The notes under the pieces were generated by a model. It saw nothing but the letters and a program-made list of their open reading frames with translations. It ran no database searches and was not told where the DNA came from. Shown one piece after another: positions 1 through 10,774 of a stretch of 64,000 nucleotides of DNA. This DNA comes from Sepiola atlantica (Eukaryota > Mollusca > Cephalopoda > Sepiida > Sepiolidae). The position numbers were made by a program, and so were the translations under genes. The stretch lies in NCBI GenBank assembly GCA_963556195.1, contig OY744521.1:127463459-127527458 (forward strand), in the 5' to 3' direction. Each line of letters begins with the position of its first letter. The first letter of the stretch is position 1.

Positions 1-1019
1 ACCGGTGATTATGTGATTCCGTGTTACTTTATTTTATTCTTGCTCTGTTTATTACATTGAGCTCTCATACCCGGATTTCCTTCTGGAATTTATTTCACTC
101 TAACACTATATATATATATATTTCTCTCTCTATGAACACGGTTAGAATAAGTTTGACTAGCCACTAAAGAGGTTGTGGCTGTTGTCAGATTCGTCTTTTG
201 ATAGACTACATGGCATTTGTATTTTTGCTCTGTACGAAATATTGAAACCTAATAGTTCCATTGTTTAAATTCCTGACCACAAAATAGATCCTAAGTATAA
301 AGTAAAAAAAGTAGAGAAAATATCGTTCAAGATAGAATAAAAACGTACTGATAATATATATAAATCGGATAAATAACTACTTATTCCATGTTCTCATAGC
401 TTGAAAATTAAAATAAGGTAGAGGCCCCTACACTCGAGTGGTGATTCAGCCAGCCCTCTTAGGCGAAGTGATAGCCCATAAGAGATACCAACCCCTTTTG
501 AGATTCGACTCTTCAAGAGAACAGATCGTTTCGTTCGTCCCCTACTGGTCGGCCAACTAAATGTAGTAATACTTTTTTTTTAGCCCCTAAAAGTGCCAAC
601 GAGGTAAGAAGCTAAAACCTTTATGCATATTTAGATTGAATGCAATATTTCAACAAAGTAACTTATAACTTTGTTTTTAATAGAAAATATATTCGATATT
701 TCTAGATTTGTATATTTTGGCAGTCACATTCCTCATTCCGCATGATTTTGAAAAAACACTTTTTTGTCTCACATGTATCTGGTGTTGCTGTCATGTCTAT
801 TTCCTTTTCTTATGTGGAATTCATTTGTAAAACATTGTACCTTTTTATTTCGAGGTACATTTTTGTCCTTGTATTTACATCAATCTTTTCCTTGATTGCA
901 GTTTTCACAGCTGCATGTGTGCATTAGAAATAAACTCTCCTATAAACATAATTCACGCAGTTTGTTAGTTCTCTCACGCAAAACCATGAGACTAAGGAAT
1001 CACAGAGGTTAATCTTACA
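1..1019. other. Repeat-containing non-coding sequence
   Basis: No gene is seen. The stretch holds a short TA/TC microsatellite near 107-135 and a possible tRNA-related SINE at about 420-580. The 61-residue reading frame at 742-927 is hydrophobic, matches no family I know and has no splice context, so I treat it as chance. Confidence 0.6.
420..580 (+). repeat. Possible tRNA-related SINE
   Basis: This island has a higher GC content than its flanks and is bounded by AT-rich DNA. It contains a B-box-like motif (GAGATTCGACTC, near 500) about 45 bases after an A-box-like stretch (TGATAGCCCATAAGAG), followed by a T run. That resembles the Pol III head of a SINE. The match is weak and I see no second clear copy in the window. 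Confidence 0.3.
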
Positions 1020-1029
1020 CTTCACAACA

Positions 1030-1577
1030 ATGGCGTCACTGATAGGATTTCAATTGCTTCTCAAGGATTCCGGCTTTGTCGATACATGGCTACAATGTTT
1101 TGCTGCTAGTGCAAGAACTAAAAAGTTAAAAGTCAACAAGGAAGTAGGAGGAGAAAATGAAATAACGGATTTATTTATGACTACAGCTAGATGTGATGTT
1201 ATAATGAAAGTATCCACCATGACGTATCCCATAAACCTGGAAGACCTGACTTTAAAAAAATAAATCACAGCATAAGAAGAAAAAAGAGACGCAAGAAATG
1301 GTTGATTGTGGCAGAAAGAATGAAGTTTATGTCAATGAAACAAGAAGACAACGAACCAATCATAAAATATCTACACCGTCTACAATATACAAGTAGATAT
1401 TGCGAATTTGAAAAAATTGGACAAGAAGAACAGACGATTGAACGGGACTTAATTCAATTAAGATTAATTGAACTTACATGCAATGCATCATACCGATATA
1501 ACATGGTTAGAATGAAGCTTGAGGAGCCACTAACAACGTTAATCTTACACGTCACAACATTTACATTAAGTTTATAA
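1030..1577 (+). pseudogene. Decayed LTR-retrotransposon gag fragment
   Basis: Two adjacent open segments (1030-1263 and 1302-1577) read as one gag-like protein interrupted by stops. The first begins MASLIGFQLLLKDSG and describes a capsid N-terminal region. The second contains ERMKFMSMKQEDNEPIIKYL followed by LQYTSRYCEF, the RY-F-KQ-E-I--Y--RL pattern of Gypsy-type gag in invertebrates. No protease, RT or integrase follows and no LTRs are visible, so this is a truncated dead copy. The family assignment is from memory of invertebrate gag proteins; the broken frame is seen directly. Confidence 0.65.
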
Positions 1578-2689
1578 ATGAATATAAATAATTAAAATTA
1601 AATAGACCGGCGAATAGTAATTTGTTTTCTGATTATCGCAGTAAAAAACATAATATAACAACACTGTAATTGAAAAAAAAAATCTGACCGGGGAATAGTA
1701 ACTTGTTTTCTGTAAACTAGGAGATATTTTTATCTTAACACCGGCGCCAAATTGCAGACGACTCATTGACCTCACTGTCTGTAGCCATATTAGGTAAAAA
1801 AAAAAAAATCAATTTTACCAAAAACATTTTTTAAATTAGTAAATTAGCCGACACACTGGCATATTTCTAAGATGGACGCTAGTCGATATAAAACTTGGAA
1901 CGAAGAATAGGTACGACAAAAAGAAATAAAGTCTTTTAGTGATTAATATAAAAATAATTTATTTAAAAGAAAATCTTTTGAAACAAATATTTTTATAAAT
2001 ATTTTAATCGTTTTAAATAAATTATTTGTCATCTTGACAACATCAGGTTTTCATGCTAGACGATATTAATGTTTATGAATCGCCCTGTTCCTTTTCTTTT
2101 TTCAAAGAACACAATTCCATCTTTGGGAATTAAAGGGAGATAACTAAGAGTATACAGTTGTAATAAATTAAGTAGCCTCCCTTTATATATACTGAAATCT
2201 CTGTTTAGGCAATATTGATAAATCGATCAATTTTATTGGCAAAGAATAGCAAAGCCATGTAAAAAGAAAAAATATTGCATCTATATACTGACTGAATGTT
2301 TGCCCAAGGTGACTTTAAACCTGGATATGGTAGGCATTATCACAACCTCCTCTAGTAGGCTGTTCCAAGGAACAGAAACATGGACAGAGAATGTTGCTTT
2401 TCTTCTGTTGAGACGAAAACTTTAGAAGAACATTAGTATAAATTCTCATATTTACGAAACATTTGAAAAGAAATAATCTTTCAAATTATAAAACTGAATA
2501 AAAAAAACATGTTTTAGCTTGATTTGACTTTTATTTATCGAAATTTAATTATGCTCTTTTTATTTAATTAAAGCGAAGCAGTTGTTCAATTTCAAACATA
2601 AGAAGAAAAACAAGTAAAGAAAACAAAAAGAAAAGAAGTCTTTGGCTTGGAGAATAGGGACAATTTGTTTCCTCTCAATTGTTTCTTTT
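1578..2689. other. AT-rich non-coding sequence
   Basis: No gene is seen. A roughly 30-base sequence occurs twice as a diverged direct repeat (about 1602-1630 and 1683-1712, sharing GAATAGTAA and TTGTTTTCTG). The rest is AT-rich with A and T runs. Confidence 0.6.
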
Positions 2690-3250
2690 TTTTTCTTTTT
2701 TAAAAGGATATTTATAGTTGTCACGTTTACCAAGTTCCCTCATCACCACTCGATTAGGCAATTCTATGCCCTCTTTTGTTTTGAGTTTTCCCTTCTTGAT
2801 CTCCAGTAGTGCACACTTTTCCATTTCAAATTGCATTCCTATATTTTGGCTGAGGATTCTCGTTGGGCTTATTAGTGTTTTTAGCTTCTTTTATTTTTTT
2901 GCAAATTAGATCATCGATAGAGACGAGTTGGTTTATGTATTTGTATTTGGCATTGCAGCTCCTTAGTATGTTGAGTGGCATCATGGCTATGATAAAAAGT
3001 AGTCAGTATAGAGCGTTTCCTTGAAAAATGCTTCTCTGTATACTTATCTCTGTCAGCTATTGTACATTTTTAAGCATTCAAATATCCATGCTTTCATGTA
3101 GTCGATCCATGCCATGGCTATGTTCTTTTTTCAGCTTTTTGCTTCCTTCAGTATCGTTTGGTCAATGTACAAGAGGTCATTTGTCCCACTTGTTGCTTTC
3201 CGGTATCCTTTCTATTTCCCGGGGAGTAGTCCACAGCTATTAATGTAGTG
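2690..3250 (-). pseudogene. Decayed non-LTR retrotransposon RT fragment
   Basis: Read on the minus strand, the sequence encodes pieces of a reverse transcriptase in shifted frames. LLFIIAMMPLNILRSCNAKY is followed by INQLVSIDDLI (the DD of the catalytic box, about 2910-2918), then FEMEKCALLEIKKGKL, KEGIELPNRVV and KRDNYKY. This is the order of the palm and thumb of LINE polymerases of the type found in corals, urchins and molluscs. Stops and frame changes interrupt it and both ends are missing, so it is dead. It belongs to a different family from the LINE fragment that follows at 3373. Confidence 0.6.
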
Positions 3251-3372
3251 GTAGATGCCGTTAATATTTTCCACATGGTTGGTAGACAAGTTATCAGTCT
3301 GTAGTTACTTCTGGCGCATAAACTGGTTATCTTCTCCCAACCTACCAGTAACTGAACCTACCAGCAGTGGAA

Positions 3373-4117
3373 TTACTGGTAGGTTGAGATGATAACCAGT
3401 TTATGTGCAAGAAGTGTAAGACAATTGAGATAGATGAGAACTCAAATGTGGAGAAAGTATATTTGGATGGCAAAGCTACTGAGGTTGTCAAGAAGTTTTG
3501 TTACCTTGGTGATACCACTGGAGCACAAAGTGCAGCAGGTGCTAGTGCAATTGCAAGAGTTAGGAGTGGATGGAGTAAGTTCAGGGAACTTCTGCCATTA
3601 CTAACTAGCAGAGCATTACCACTGTCAACCAAGGGAAGAGTCTATCTGGCATGTGTACGTAGTGTGATTATGTAGAGAAGTGAAACCTGGCCAGTGAGGG
3701 TTGAGGACATGTGTTGCATGGAGAGAAATGATATGAGAATGATACGATGGATGTGTAATGTTAATCTTAAAGACAGACTTAGTACTGATAACCTCAGGAA
3801 GATTAAATCTGGACAATATAGGAAGATGTGTGCAGAAGAGTAGACTTCAATTGTATGGGACCATGTTTAAAGAATGGATCAGAGTTTTTGGGTTAATAGA
3901 TGCAGAACAGTGTAGGTAGCAGGTTCAATTCACAGGGGAAGGCCAAGGAAAACATAAGAAGTGATAAAAATGGACCTGAGGAAAGAGGGATAAATAAAGA
4001 CATGGCCAGAGATAGGTTTGTTAGGAAGTCAATTTCTTAAAGCCCTCCAACACATGCCAGCATGTAAAACGGACGTTAAACTGAATATGATGATGATGAT
4101 CATCATCATCATCATGA
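3373..4117 (+). mobile_element. 5'-truncated LINE fragment (copy A), 3' end
   Basis: The segment 3403-3675 translates to a LINE ORF2 C-terminal region with the motifs KKFCYLGDTTGAQ, ARVRSGWSKFRELLPLLTSR and KGRVYLACVRSVIM. Frame-broken continuations (SETWPVRVEDM, and the region before the 3' tail) follow. It ends with CCAGCATGTAAAACGGACGT and a GATGAT/ATCATC microsatellite, the tail of this family. The 5' part (endonuclease and RT core) is absent, as is usual for aborted LINE insertions. Copies B, C, D and E in this window belong to the same family. Confidence 0.75.
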
Positions 4118-5279
4118 TAGGAGTTCTCACACCAGTGATTATTACTGATTGCTAAGTGATGTTCCCTGAGGTCTGAGCTACAAGAATCCTGAGATTTCCA
4201 GTACTCTCTGCTACTTTCGATAACCGTTGCTAATCATGATGCATTCTTGCAACAGCCGTTTACCATTGATACTGCACTGATAACGGCTGTTCACTTTTTT
4301 TTCTGGAATTTGAGTGACAATCTGCCTCCTCAGCATTCCAGTGAAGGTCTGGATGGTGTGCTCTCTCTCTCTCAGTCTCTCCATTCTCCACGATCCTATT
4401 CCCACAATCACCTCACAGATGCTGGTGCCACCACAGTTTTGGGGGAGAGGTCAGATTATGTGATTTCAGTTTCCTTTCTCTCATGCAAAATTTACACAGC
4501 GTTATTCTGCTATTGGTCTGCGCTCTCCGGCTATGTGAGTTGGTTTCTGCACTTGAAAACTTTTCAGCCGTCTCATTAGTGCCATGCACCATACGGTATC
4601 ACCCCCCCTTTCCAACTCCAACTTTTCCCAATCAGCCCTTCAGGCTTTTTGGAACCTTTTTCAGCACTCACCATCACCGCTATTTACAGTGGTTCTCCCC
4701 TCATGTTCCAAATTTCCCTCAGCTCTCTGGCAAACTCCACATACTTACCCAGTTCTTTGCTTCCTCGATCTCCTTCTATAACTAGCAGCAGTTTCCGATC
4801 CTGTCCACAGCATCATCATCGTTATCATCATCTACTCCAACAGCTCTTTTCTAAAGACGCATTTATTTCTAATAAATTAAAAACGCTATAATTGTTGTGA
4901 TCACGTTTATCACACATTTTTCGTTATTCTTTTTACTTGTTACAAGGAGTCATGGTACATTGGACAACCGGCTATTGTCTATCTCATCCGTGCCACAAAT
5001 TTGTGACCTTGTGACATGATGTGACACAACAATTGGGTAGATACATCTTTGTACAACACAACCACAAGATAATCAACCAGACCGGACCTGACCCATCACA
5101 GCTTCAAATGATGACCCAGCCTAAAACGAGCAACAACATACCGAGCCATTAACATAAAAGTCAGACGCAACAAACATCCACATCACTTTTCTTCAACAAA
5201 TCACCCCCGGACATTCATCCAGTAAGAAAAATGCACAGAATTTCGACCGACAAAATCATCACCTACAAACCAATCCTTC
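4118..5279. other. Non-coding sequence, nothing recognised
   Basis: Several overlapping open frames occur at 4247-4891, but they lie in all three frames of a pyrimidine-rich stretch and none matches a known family or shows an exon boundary. A CATCAT-rich patch lies near 4811-4830. Confidence 0.5.
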
Positions 5280-5722
5280 CTAACCGTGGTCGGGGCAGTG
5301 GCAACGTGGTCATGTCAGACCTATGCCATCTGGAACTCCATTTCCTGGCAGGGCCACCAATGTCAGACAGGTTTGGCACCAAGCAGTATTAGGGTTGCAA
5401 TCCGGCTAACAGGAGGAGCCGGGATGCAGGATCCATTGTCCTTTGGTCACCTTTGTCCCTACGTGTGTCATGCAAAGACATGTCAGGCGTGTAACTTCAA
5501 ATCAATGTAGTGAGAGTGACAACATTGCTTCTGCAGCATTCCTTTGTGTGCTCTGGGTTAACTTTCCTCGACTTTTCATGCAACCACTGAACCTTGCTAT
5601 TCTTGGTGTTAAGGGTAAAAACCTGTAATCTTGCCAGTTAACGAATAGCTGTGATAGCAGATAATCTTTGTGAGCTCTAAGTTCGACTCGCTTAACAACA
5701 ACAACAACAACAACAACAACAA
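5280..5722 (+). repeat. Retrotransposed repeat with (AAC)n tail
   Basis: A GC-richer island of about 440 bases ends in an AAC microsatellite (about 5694-5722), typical of the 3' end of a SINE or LINE fragment. Just before the tail are a B-box-like motif (AAGTTCGACTCG) and an A-box-like TAGCTGTGATAGC. The open frame at 5286-5510 has no recognisable domain. The exact family is unknown. Confidence 0.4.
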
Positions 5723-6099
5723 ATCACCAACAATGGCATGGAAGAAATCTCACCAATTTAAAACGAGTACAGACTAATTAATTACTCAATGACTGAATGT
5801 TCATTGATTAACTCCTTAACGAAAGTACTCATTGACTTCAAACAGTGCAGACTTCCCAACCATGGGAAGGAAGGGTTGGACTTTAGAGGGAGTGGTCTCC
5901 TACTTTCAAAGAAATATACTTTTGGCAACTACCATTCATCGTTTATGACGTCACACTGCTTTTAGCAACTACTATTCATCGTTTATGACGTCATCCATTT
6001 TCAAGTAAATATATTTTTCTTTCTGATTTTGTTCTGGTAATATATTTTTAATCTTTATTTATAAAATGATTGGATATAAATAGCCTCCCATTGGCCTCT
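5723..6099. other. Non-coding sequence with duplicated CRE-like octamer
   Basis: No gene is seen. A 40-base unit is tandemly duplicated at about 5924-5995. Each unit ends in the palindrome TGACGTCA (5946-5953 and 5986-5993), the consensus CRE octamer. No promoter or transcript start is evident nearby, so function is unproven. Confidence 0.5.
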
Positions 6100-6455
6100 A
6101 GGAACAAAGTGTAGTACTATTTATCTACCTCCCACAAGTGTAGTATCTGTTCTGATTGATACTACACCCTATAGACTGGTATTGTCTTGGCCTCCATGGC
6201 TTGATTTACGCCGGTCTATGGGTTTGTCCTGTGCAGTTCTAGGAGGTCCGCCCTCCCAGGCTTTGCCTTCTTACCCTTTGAGAAGGGGTTAGTTTATTGC
6301 TAATCGCCTGAGGCGCCCTACCGGGGAATGCCGATGAGGCTGCCCAGGCAATTTTTAAAGGTAATAGGTGCTCTTCCTCTAGGGTGTTGACTTATCAAAT
6401 CCTACTTTCCGACCTTGTGTCACATTTTACTTTGTGGGAGGTAGATAAATACCAA
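6100..6455 (+). repeat. Interspersed repeat with inverted ends and U2-like head
   Basis: The element is bracketed by inverted copies of ATTTATCTACCTCCCACAA (about 6119-6137 and 6434-6452). Just inside the left end is AAGTGTAGTATCTGTTCT, which equals a conserved stretch of U2 snRNA. The body carries the shared core GTTAGTTTATTGCTAA and GGGAATGCCGA. Diverged copies of the core occur at about 55130-55385 in the same orientation and 46280-46480 reversed, with more distant relatives at 7780, 8405 and 9605. It could be a MITE (inverted ends) or a snRNA-headed SINE. Confidence 0.6.
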
Positions 6456-7099
6456 CTTTCAATTTTCTAATCAAAGGATTTGCTAAGAATTTTAAAGCTA
6501 GAAATGAATCTGACAGTTTAAATGCTTCCAAATTCCTTTCAAATTTTGAAGAGTCACAAAGTAATTATTTTTTTCTTCGATTATTAACAAAAGATTAAAA
6601 TGGCTGACTTGTTTACAAAGAAATGGAAAGCATTTTGGTGGATTTAATATTGTCATAACTGTTTATACCAACAACATCGTTGATATGTCCACCTTCCACA
6701 GTTGTGACATCTGCCGCCACCACATCTACAGATTTGTTCACTTTCTCTCGTTTTCAATTGCAAACAAAGCTCTAATTTTATCTCAGAGTTCAGTTTCAAG
6801 TTTAGTAAGTTTTTTCCTCTTTTTCAAAATATTTTTTTTGTTTCTCTTTTCTTGTTGACATAAGTTTTTGTCATTTGGTTTGCCTTGCATCGGAATCTCC
6901 ACTTAATTGCCAACAAGCAGGAAGACCCGACGTTGCTCGGGATTGAATGAGGATCACTACTATGTACCTTTTTCACTATTCTCATAACACCATATTATTT
7001 TCTTTGTTTTTACTGTCTCCTCCTTTTCTCGTTTCGCCCACTAATATAGTCGGAAGAAACTAAAATGTTGGAAAACTCTCTGAATTTGTGTCTTATATA
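6456..7099. other. AT-rich non-coding sequence
   Basis: Nothing recognisable is seen apart from T-rich runs. Confidence 0.5.
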
Positions 7100-7525
7100 T
7101 ATGGTTTAAATTTCATTAAAATCGTATATGCGTATTTGAAGTTTTAAGGGGGTTCTGTTCCTATGGTTAACTTAGAGGTGGGGACACATAGATATTTGGC
7201 ACATAGAGGGTAATGTAGAGATTCGAGATCACTTCCATTATCTTCCCTGGAGAATTTCACACATATGCTATAAATTTCATCAAAATAGGATATATTTGAA
7301 GTTCTAAAGGAGGTTCAGGCCTGATAACTCCCTTAGGTTAGAAGGGCACTTAGAGATTCGGGACTGCCATTGTCTTCCCCAGAAAATGTTATACATATAA
7401 TGTAAATTTCATAAAAATAGGATATATTTGAAGTTTTAAGATAGTTATGCTCTCATAGCCATGCACTTAGAGATTTGGAAACACTTCCATTGTCTTCCCC
7501 GGTAAATTTTAGACAAGAATACAGT
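7100..7525. repeat. Diverged tandem repeat, about 2.5 units
   Basis: Units begin with TAAATTTCAT(T/C/A)AAAAT at about 7106, 7275 and 7405. Each continues with ATATATTTGAAGTT(T)TAA or a close variant, then CACTTAGAGATT and CCATTGTCTTCCCC. Unit spacing is about 130-170 bases. No coding potential is seen. Confidence 0.65.
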
Positions 7526-7779
7526 TTTAGATTTTATATAGATTCTCTAATCTTTTTTTCTCTAGGGAACATAAAAACATACACACATACATTGAGTTTT
7601 ATGCATAGAAGATATTCAAAATAGATATCAGCCAGACAAGAACGATTGCCGAAAACCGATCCTCGGCAGGTGTGAAAACATATGTAGAACAGTTTGGTAT
7701 TTACTTGTTTCCAACTGCAGCAAAATGTCGCGCAAGGCAGGAAGGTGGAGAAAGCCATCTCCCTTGATGGGGAGGTGGG

Positions 7780-8135
7780 GTAGTCTGGCTGGATAAAAAA
7801 ATGAACAGACCTGTTAGCATTCCTTGGTAGGAGCGCCTCAGAAAACTGGCAATAAATTAACTCTTCCTCAAATGAGGATGTAATGCCTGGGAGGACTAAG
7901 TCAAACCATATTTCATCCCAACAAAAGAAGATCTGTCAAGACAGCTCCTGGTCTGTCGAATCGATTGTAGAGGTGAACCTCGTCGGTTGGTATAAAATAC
8001 GATGCTTAGGAACAGATTTTATCTATTTCCTTCCTACTGCAGGAAGATGTGACTGGAAGGTGGGGGTGGGTGGGGTTAAGCCAACTCTTCCGAGGGAGCA
8101 CTCTGGCTCTACATGAACCGACTTGTAAGAGTAGA
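7780..8135 (-). repeat. Interspersed repeat copy
   Basis: The segment shares blocks in the same order with 8405-8625: GGCATTCCT-like, GCGTCTCAGA-like, TGGCAATAA, GGTAATGCCTGGGAG-like and CCTGGTCTGTCG. Its first third is the reverse-orientation core of the 6100-6455 family. The frame at 7883-8116 is only a translation of this repeat. Confidence 0.55.
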
Positions 8136-8404
8136 GGGGGGAGCCGCTCGACTCATAGTGGTAGATAATGAGATAAGAAAGTGAGTTATAAAAAGACAAA
8201 CATTGAAAATATGGGAGAAATATTAAACACATGTGCTTGGCACAACTTTAAAAAATATAAAGAGTTTCTGTGGCAACTAGAACACGACGGACTTATAGAT
8301 ATCACATTTATATTCATGTTGTTGTGTCATGATTTATGTTGCAGTGATCAGGCTCACAGCCTTGTCACTACTTAAATGCACTATTTCAGTTGATCAGTTA
8401 ACAT

Positions 8405-8625
8405 GACCTATTGGCATTCCTCATTAGAGCGTCTCAGATAATTGGCAATAACCCTCCCCGTTTAAAAAGAGGAGGTAATGCCTGGGAGAGTGCACCTCTG
8501 CGAGCCTGATGCTGTCAAGTTGCCCCTGGTCTGTCGGCTCAATTGTCAAAGCAAACCTCAGCTGGTATGAAATATGCTGTCCAGGAACAGCTGTTTATTT
8601 CCTTGTTTCCTGCCAAAGCAAGATT
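8405..8625 (-). repeat. Interspersed repeat copy
   Basis: Same family as 7780-8135, about 600 bases away in direct orientation, sharing TGGCAATAA, TAATGCCTGGGAG, CCTGGTCTGTCG and GGAACAG blocks. The 81-residue frame here is not a gene. Confidence 0.55.
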
Positions 8626-8675
8626 TGGCAAAAAATGGAAGATGAAGACAGCCAGCTCTTCTGTCAGAAATTTAT

Positions 8676-8720
8676 TTTCTTCTTCTTCTTCTTCTTCTTC
8701 TTTTCTTTTCTTCTTCTTCT
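8676..8720. repeat. (CTT)n microsatellite
   Basis: About 45 bases of CTT repeat with a few T-rich interruptions. Confidence 0.85.
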
Positions 8721-8750
8721 AAAACCCCCTTTTTTAAGAACTTGTAATGA

Positions 8751-8990
8751 ATGACTGCTGCTGATGGCACGTGTCGGTGTCTGAAGCGTGGGCGTTTGAC
8801 GCCGGAAGCCGTTGAAATAACCGCGAAATTCAAGTTAGTTGCTGAAACGATCTCGAGGTGGAGAGGTCGGTCGACTCAACTCGGACATGAAGAAGTCCTA
8901 AAAACAAGAATGTTAAAACAGGAATATGTAGAGAGCATGCCTGTAAAAATCTTCAAAGAAGTTGGAGTTTCAACTAGTGTTCGAGGTTGA
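8751..8990 (+). other. Unidentified 79-codon reading frame
   Basis: The frame begins MTAADGTCRCLKRG and contains LTPEAVEITAKFKLVAETIS, then RWRGRSTQLGHEEVLKTRML. It is charged, looks helical and is richer in CpG than the surrounding introns, so it may be the remnant of a transposase-type DNA-binding domain. I do not recognise the family. No splice sites or second domain can be tied to it, and coding status is unproven. Confidence 0.2.
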
Positions 8991-9604
8991 ATATTTACGT
9001 TGGACGGAGAAGTCCACTGAAGTCTAAAAACAGAAACAAGGAAGTTATTCATTTGAAAGGCAAATGTGCCTTTGGAAAAGACAAAACGAAGTGTGTTCCG
9101 AAAGATGTCTCCAAATGAAGAGTTGACGTGGAAGAGTGCCACTATTCTCAAAAGGAGTCGATCGAAGAAACGATGCGATGTTAATGAAAAAAGATGAACA
9201 ATCAAAGGAAACAAATCAGCGCGAACAAAAAGGACTTTTCTATATTCTTCTGGTATTTTTTTATTTTACTAACAAAATTCTTTCAAGTAAGTTTTCTCTT
9301 TTTTCTGACATGTCTTTCCTAGCAAAGTTAATAAGCCTTCGGGCAGCATAATTAGGACTTTATTTATGCAGCCTTTCCGTGTGTCCATCGGAACTTAAAT
9401 TCAGTCTATGAAGTGAACTTTGAACAATGACTTTCTGCCGAACTCATTTTACCTATTTTCTTTTTCTTCAATAAATTATTTGTTGTTTAAAATAGCTTGT
9501 TTTCTTTCTTACTGTTTATTTAATTGTCTAGTTATTGCCCGAGGTCCTTACGTGTATCGATTTTGGCCTGTACGTGGTTAAAATTGCGATACTTCTCTAG
9601 GGGC

Positions 9605-9725
9605 ATTCTGGCTGGGTACAAAAATAGCCAAGAACAGACCCGTTGGCATTCCCTTGTTAGGTATGCCTCAGGCGACCAGCAATAAACCAACCTCCCCCCT
9701 CATAGTGAGGAGGTACTAGCTCTGC
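9605..9725 (-). repeat. Interspersed repeat fragment
   Basis: Contains GTTGGCATTCCC, ATGCCTCAGGCGA and AGCAATAAACCAACCTCC, the reverse-orientation core of the 6100-6455 family. Confidence 0.55.
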
Positions 9726-10582
9726 CAGAATCGTTAAAAGTTAGGAGCAGACAATGACTATTAAACATGCAAAATGTCTCTTTTCCTGAAGCGTGTAATA
9801 TCGTGAAAGGATTCAGAGAAATAAGGCTGTTTGCAAATCTCTCCTCAACCTCTTCCATGCCTTTTTGCTCGAATTCCTTCAATGATTGCCCCCCCCCCCC
9901 ACCCCCACTCTTGGCCGAATTCCATTGCTGACTTACTTTCACGCCTGTGTTTGAACACATGGAAGAAAAACCAAATCACAATTTTGGTTTATTTCATGAC
10001 TAATAATCTTGTCATCAGTTAACCACTTGGCCTAATGTCCACTGGCTATGAGCAAAATATCAACAGTGTGTATCTAGCGGGGGGGGGGGGGGGGGAGTAA
10101 ATAATTCATCCATAGACCATCAATCGATGTCACTGCTAGGACCCGGGGAGAGGCAGTGAGTGAGGAGCAAAATAAAACAACCCAACTTTTGAGACTGCCC
10201 TCCTCTCTCTTTATTTCCTAGTCCGTTAATATTTGAGTTAGAATTTTTTTCTGTTAATCCTTTAATTTAAAAAAATCATATTTTTAAAACTCTTTTTTTC
10301 TCTATGCTCACCTCTACTCACAATTTGATCTGTGCATGCGATAAACGTTAATTTGGAGCAATTACATTGCCACACGATCATCTTAAATGAAGAGCTGATG
10401 ACTTATACAATTTAAAAATCTGAATTAAGTTTCTTTATTTTTAATAATTTATTTGTTCTTTTATTTTTTATAAATAATTCATTTGCTTTAATTAAAGAAA
10501 AATAAAGATTAAATAAATTTGTAAATAGATATGTTAAATATCTATTTCTAATTCATCCTTATCATATACTCCCATCTTTCAG
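9726..10582. other. Non-coding sequence before the first recognised Nup153 exon
   Basis: Probably a Nup153 intron. Contains a C tract near 9891-9900, a G tract at about 10080-10095 and a short repeat (CTGCTAGGACCCGGGG near 10132) that recurs near 11046 as CTGCCAGGACCC. The end supplies the acceptor at 10581-10582 (TCTTTCAG-like). No exon is recognised. Confidence 0.55.
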
Positions 10583-10774
10583 AAACTGTTCCCCGTATCA
10601 CATCTACGGTGAGCATGTCACAACAAGAATCGGATCCTTTTATGTCCAAATTTATCAAACCCGCTGGTACTTGGGAATGTGACGTTTGCATGATCCAAAA
10701 TACCCCAGACGCTACGAAGTGTGAGGCATGTGAGACTCCCAAACCCACTCCAATCATGAAGCCGCCACCCAAAT
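10583..10774 (+). CDS. NUP153: Nup153, zinc-finger exon 1 (partial gene)
   Basis: This is the first recognised exon of the nuclear-basket nucleoporin Nup153, which anchors basket proteins and binds Ran and transport receptors through zinc fingers and FG repeats. It reads TVPRITSTVSMSQQ, then DPFMSKFIKPAGTWECDVC, MIQNTPDATKCEAC and ETPKP. This is a RanBP2-type finger (W-x-C-x2-C, N, C-x2-C) preceded by the F--KFxxPxGxW motif typical of Nup153. The acceptor is TTTCAG at 10582 and the donor is GTAAGC at 10775. The exon ends in phase 1. Upstream exons for the N-terminal pore-targeting domain are not seen, so the gene is partial here. Identity rests on finger sequence plus FG exons downstream. Confidence 0.88.

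Noticed and set aside
5693..5722. Short regular AAC repeats as a CRISPR-like array
   Set aside because: It is a simple trinucleotide tail of a retrotransposed repeat; there are no spacers, and this is animal DNA.
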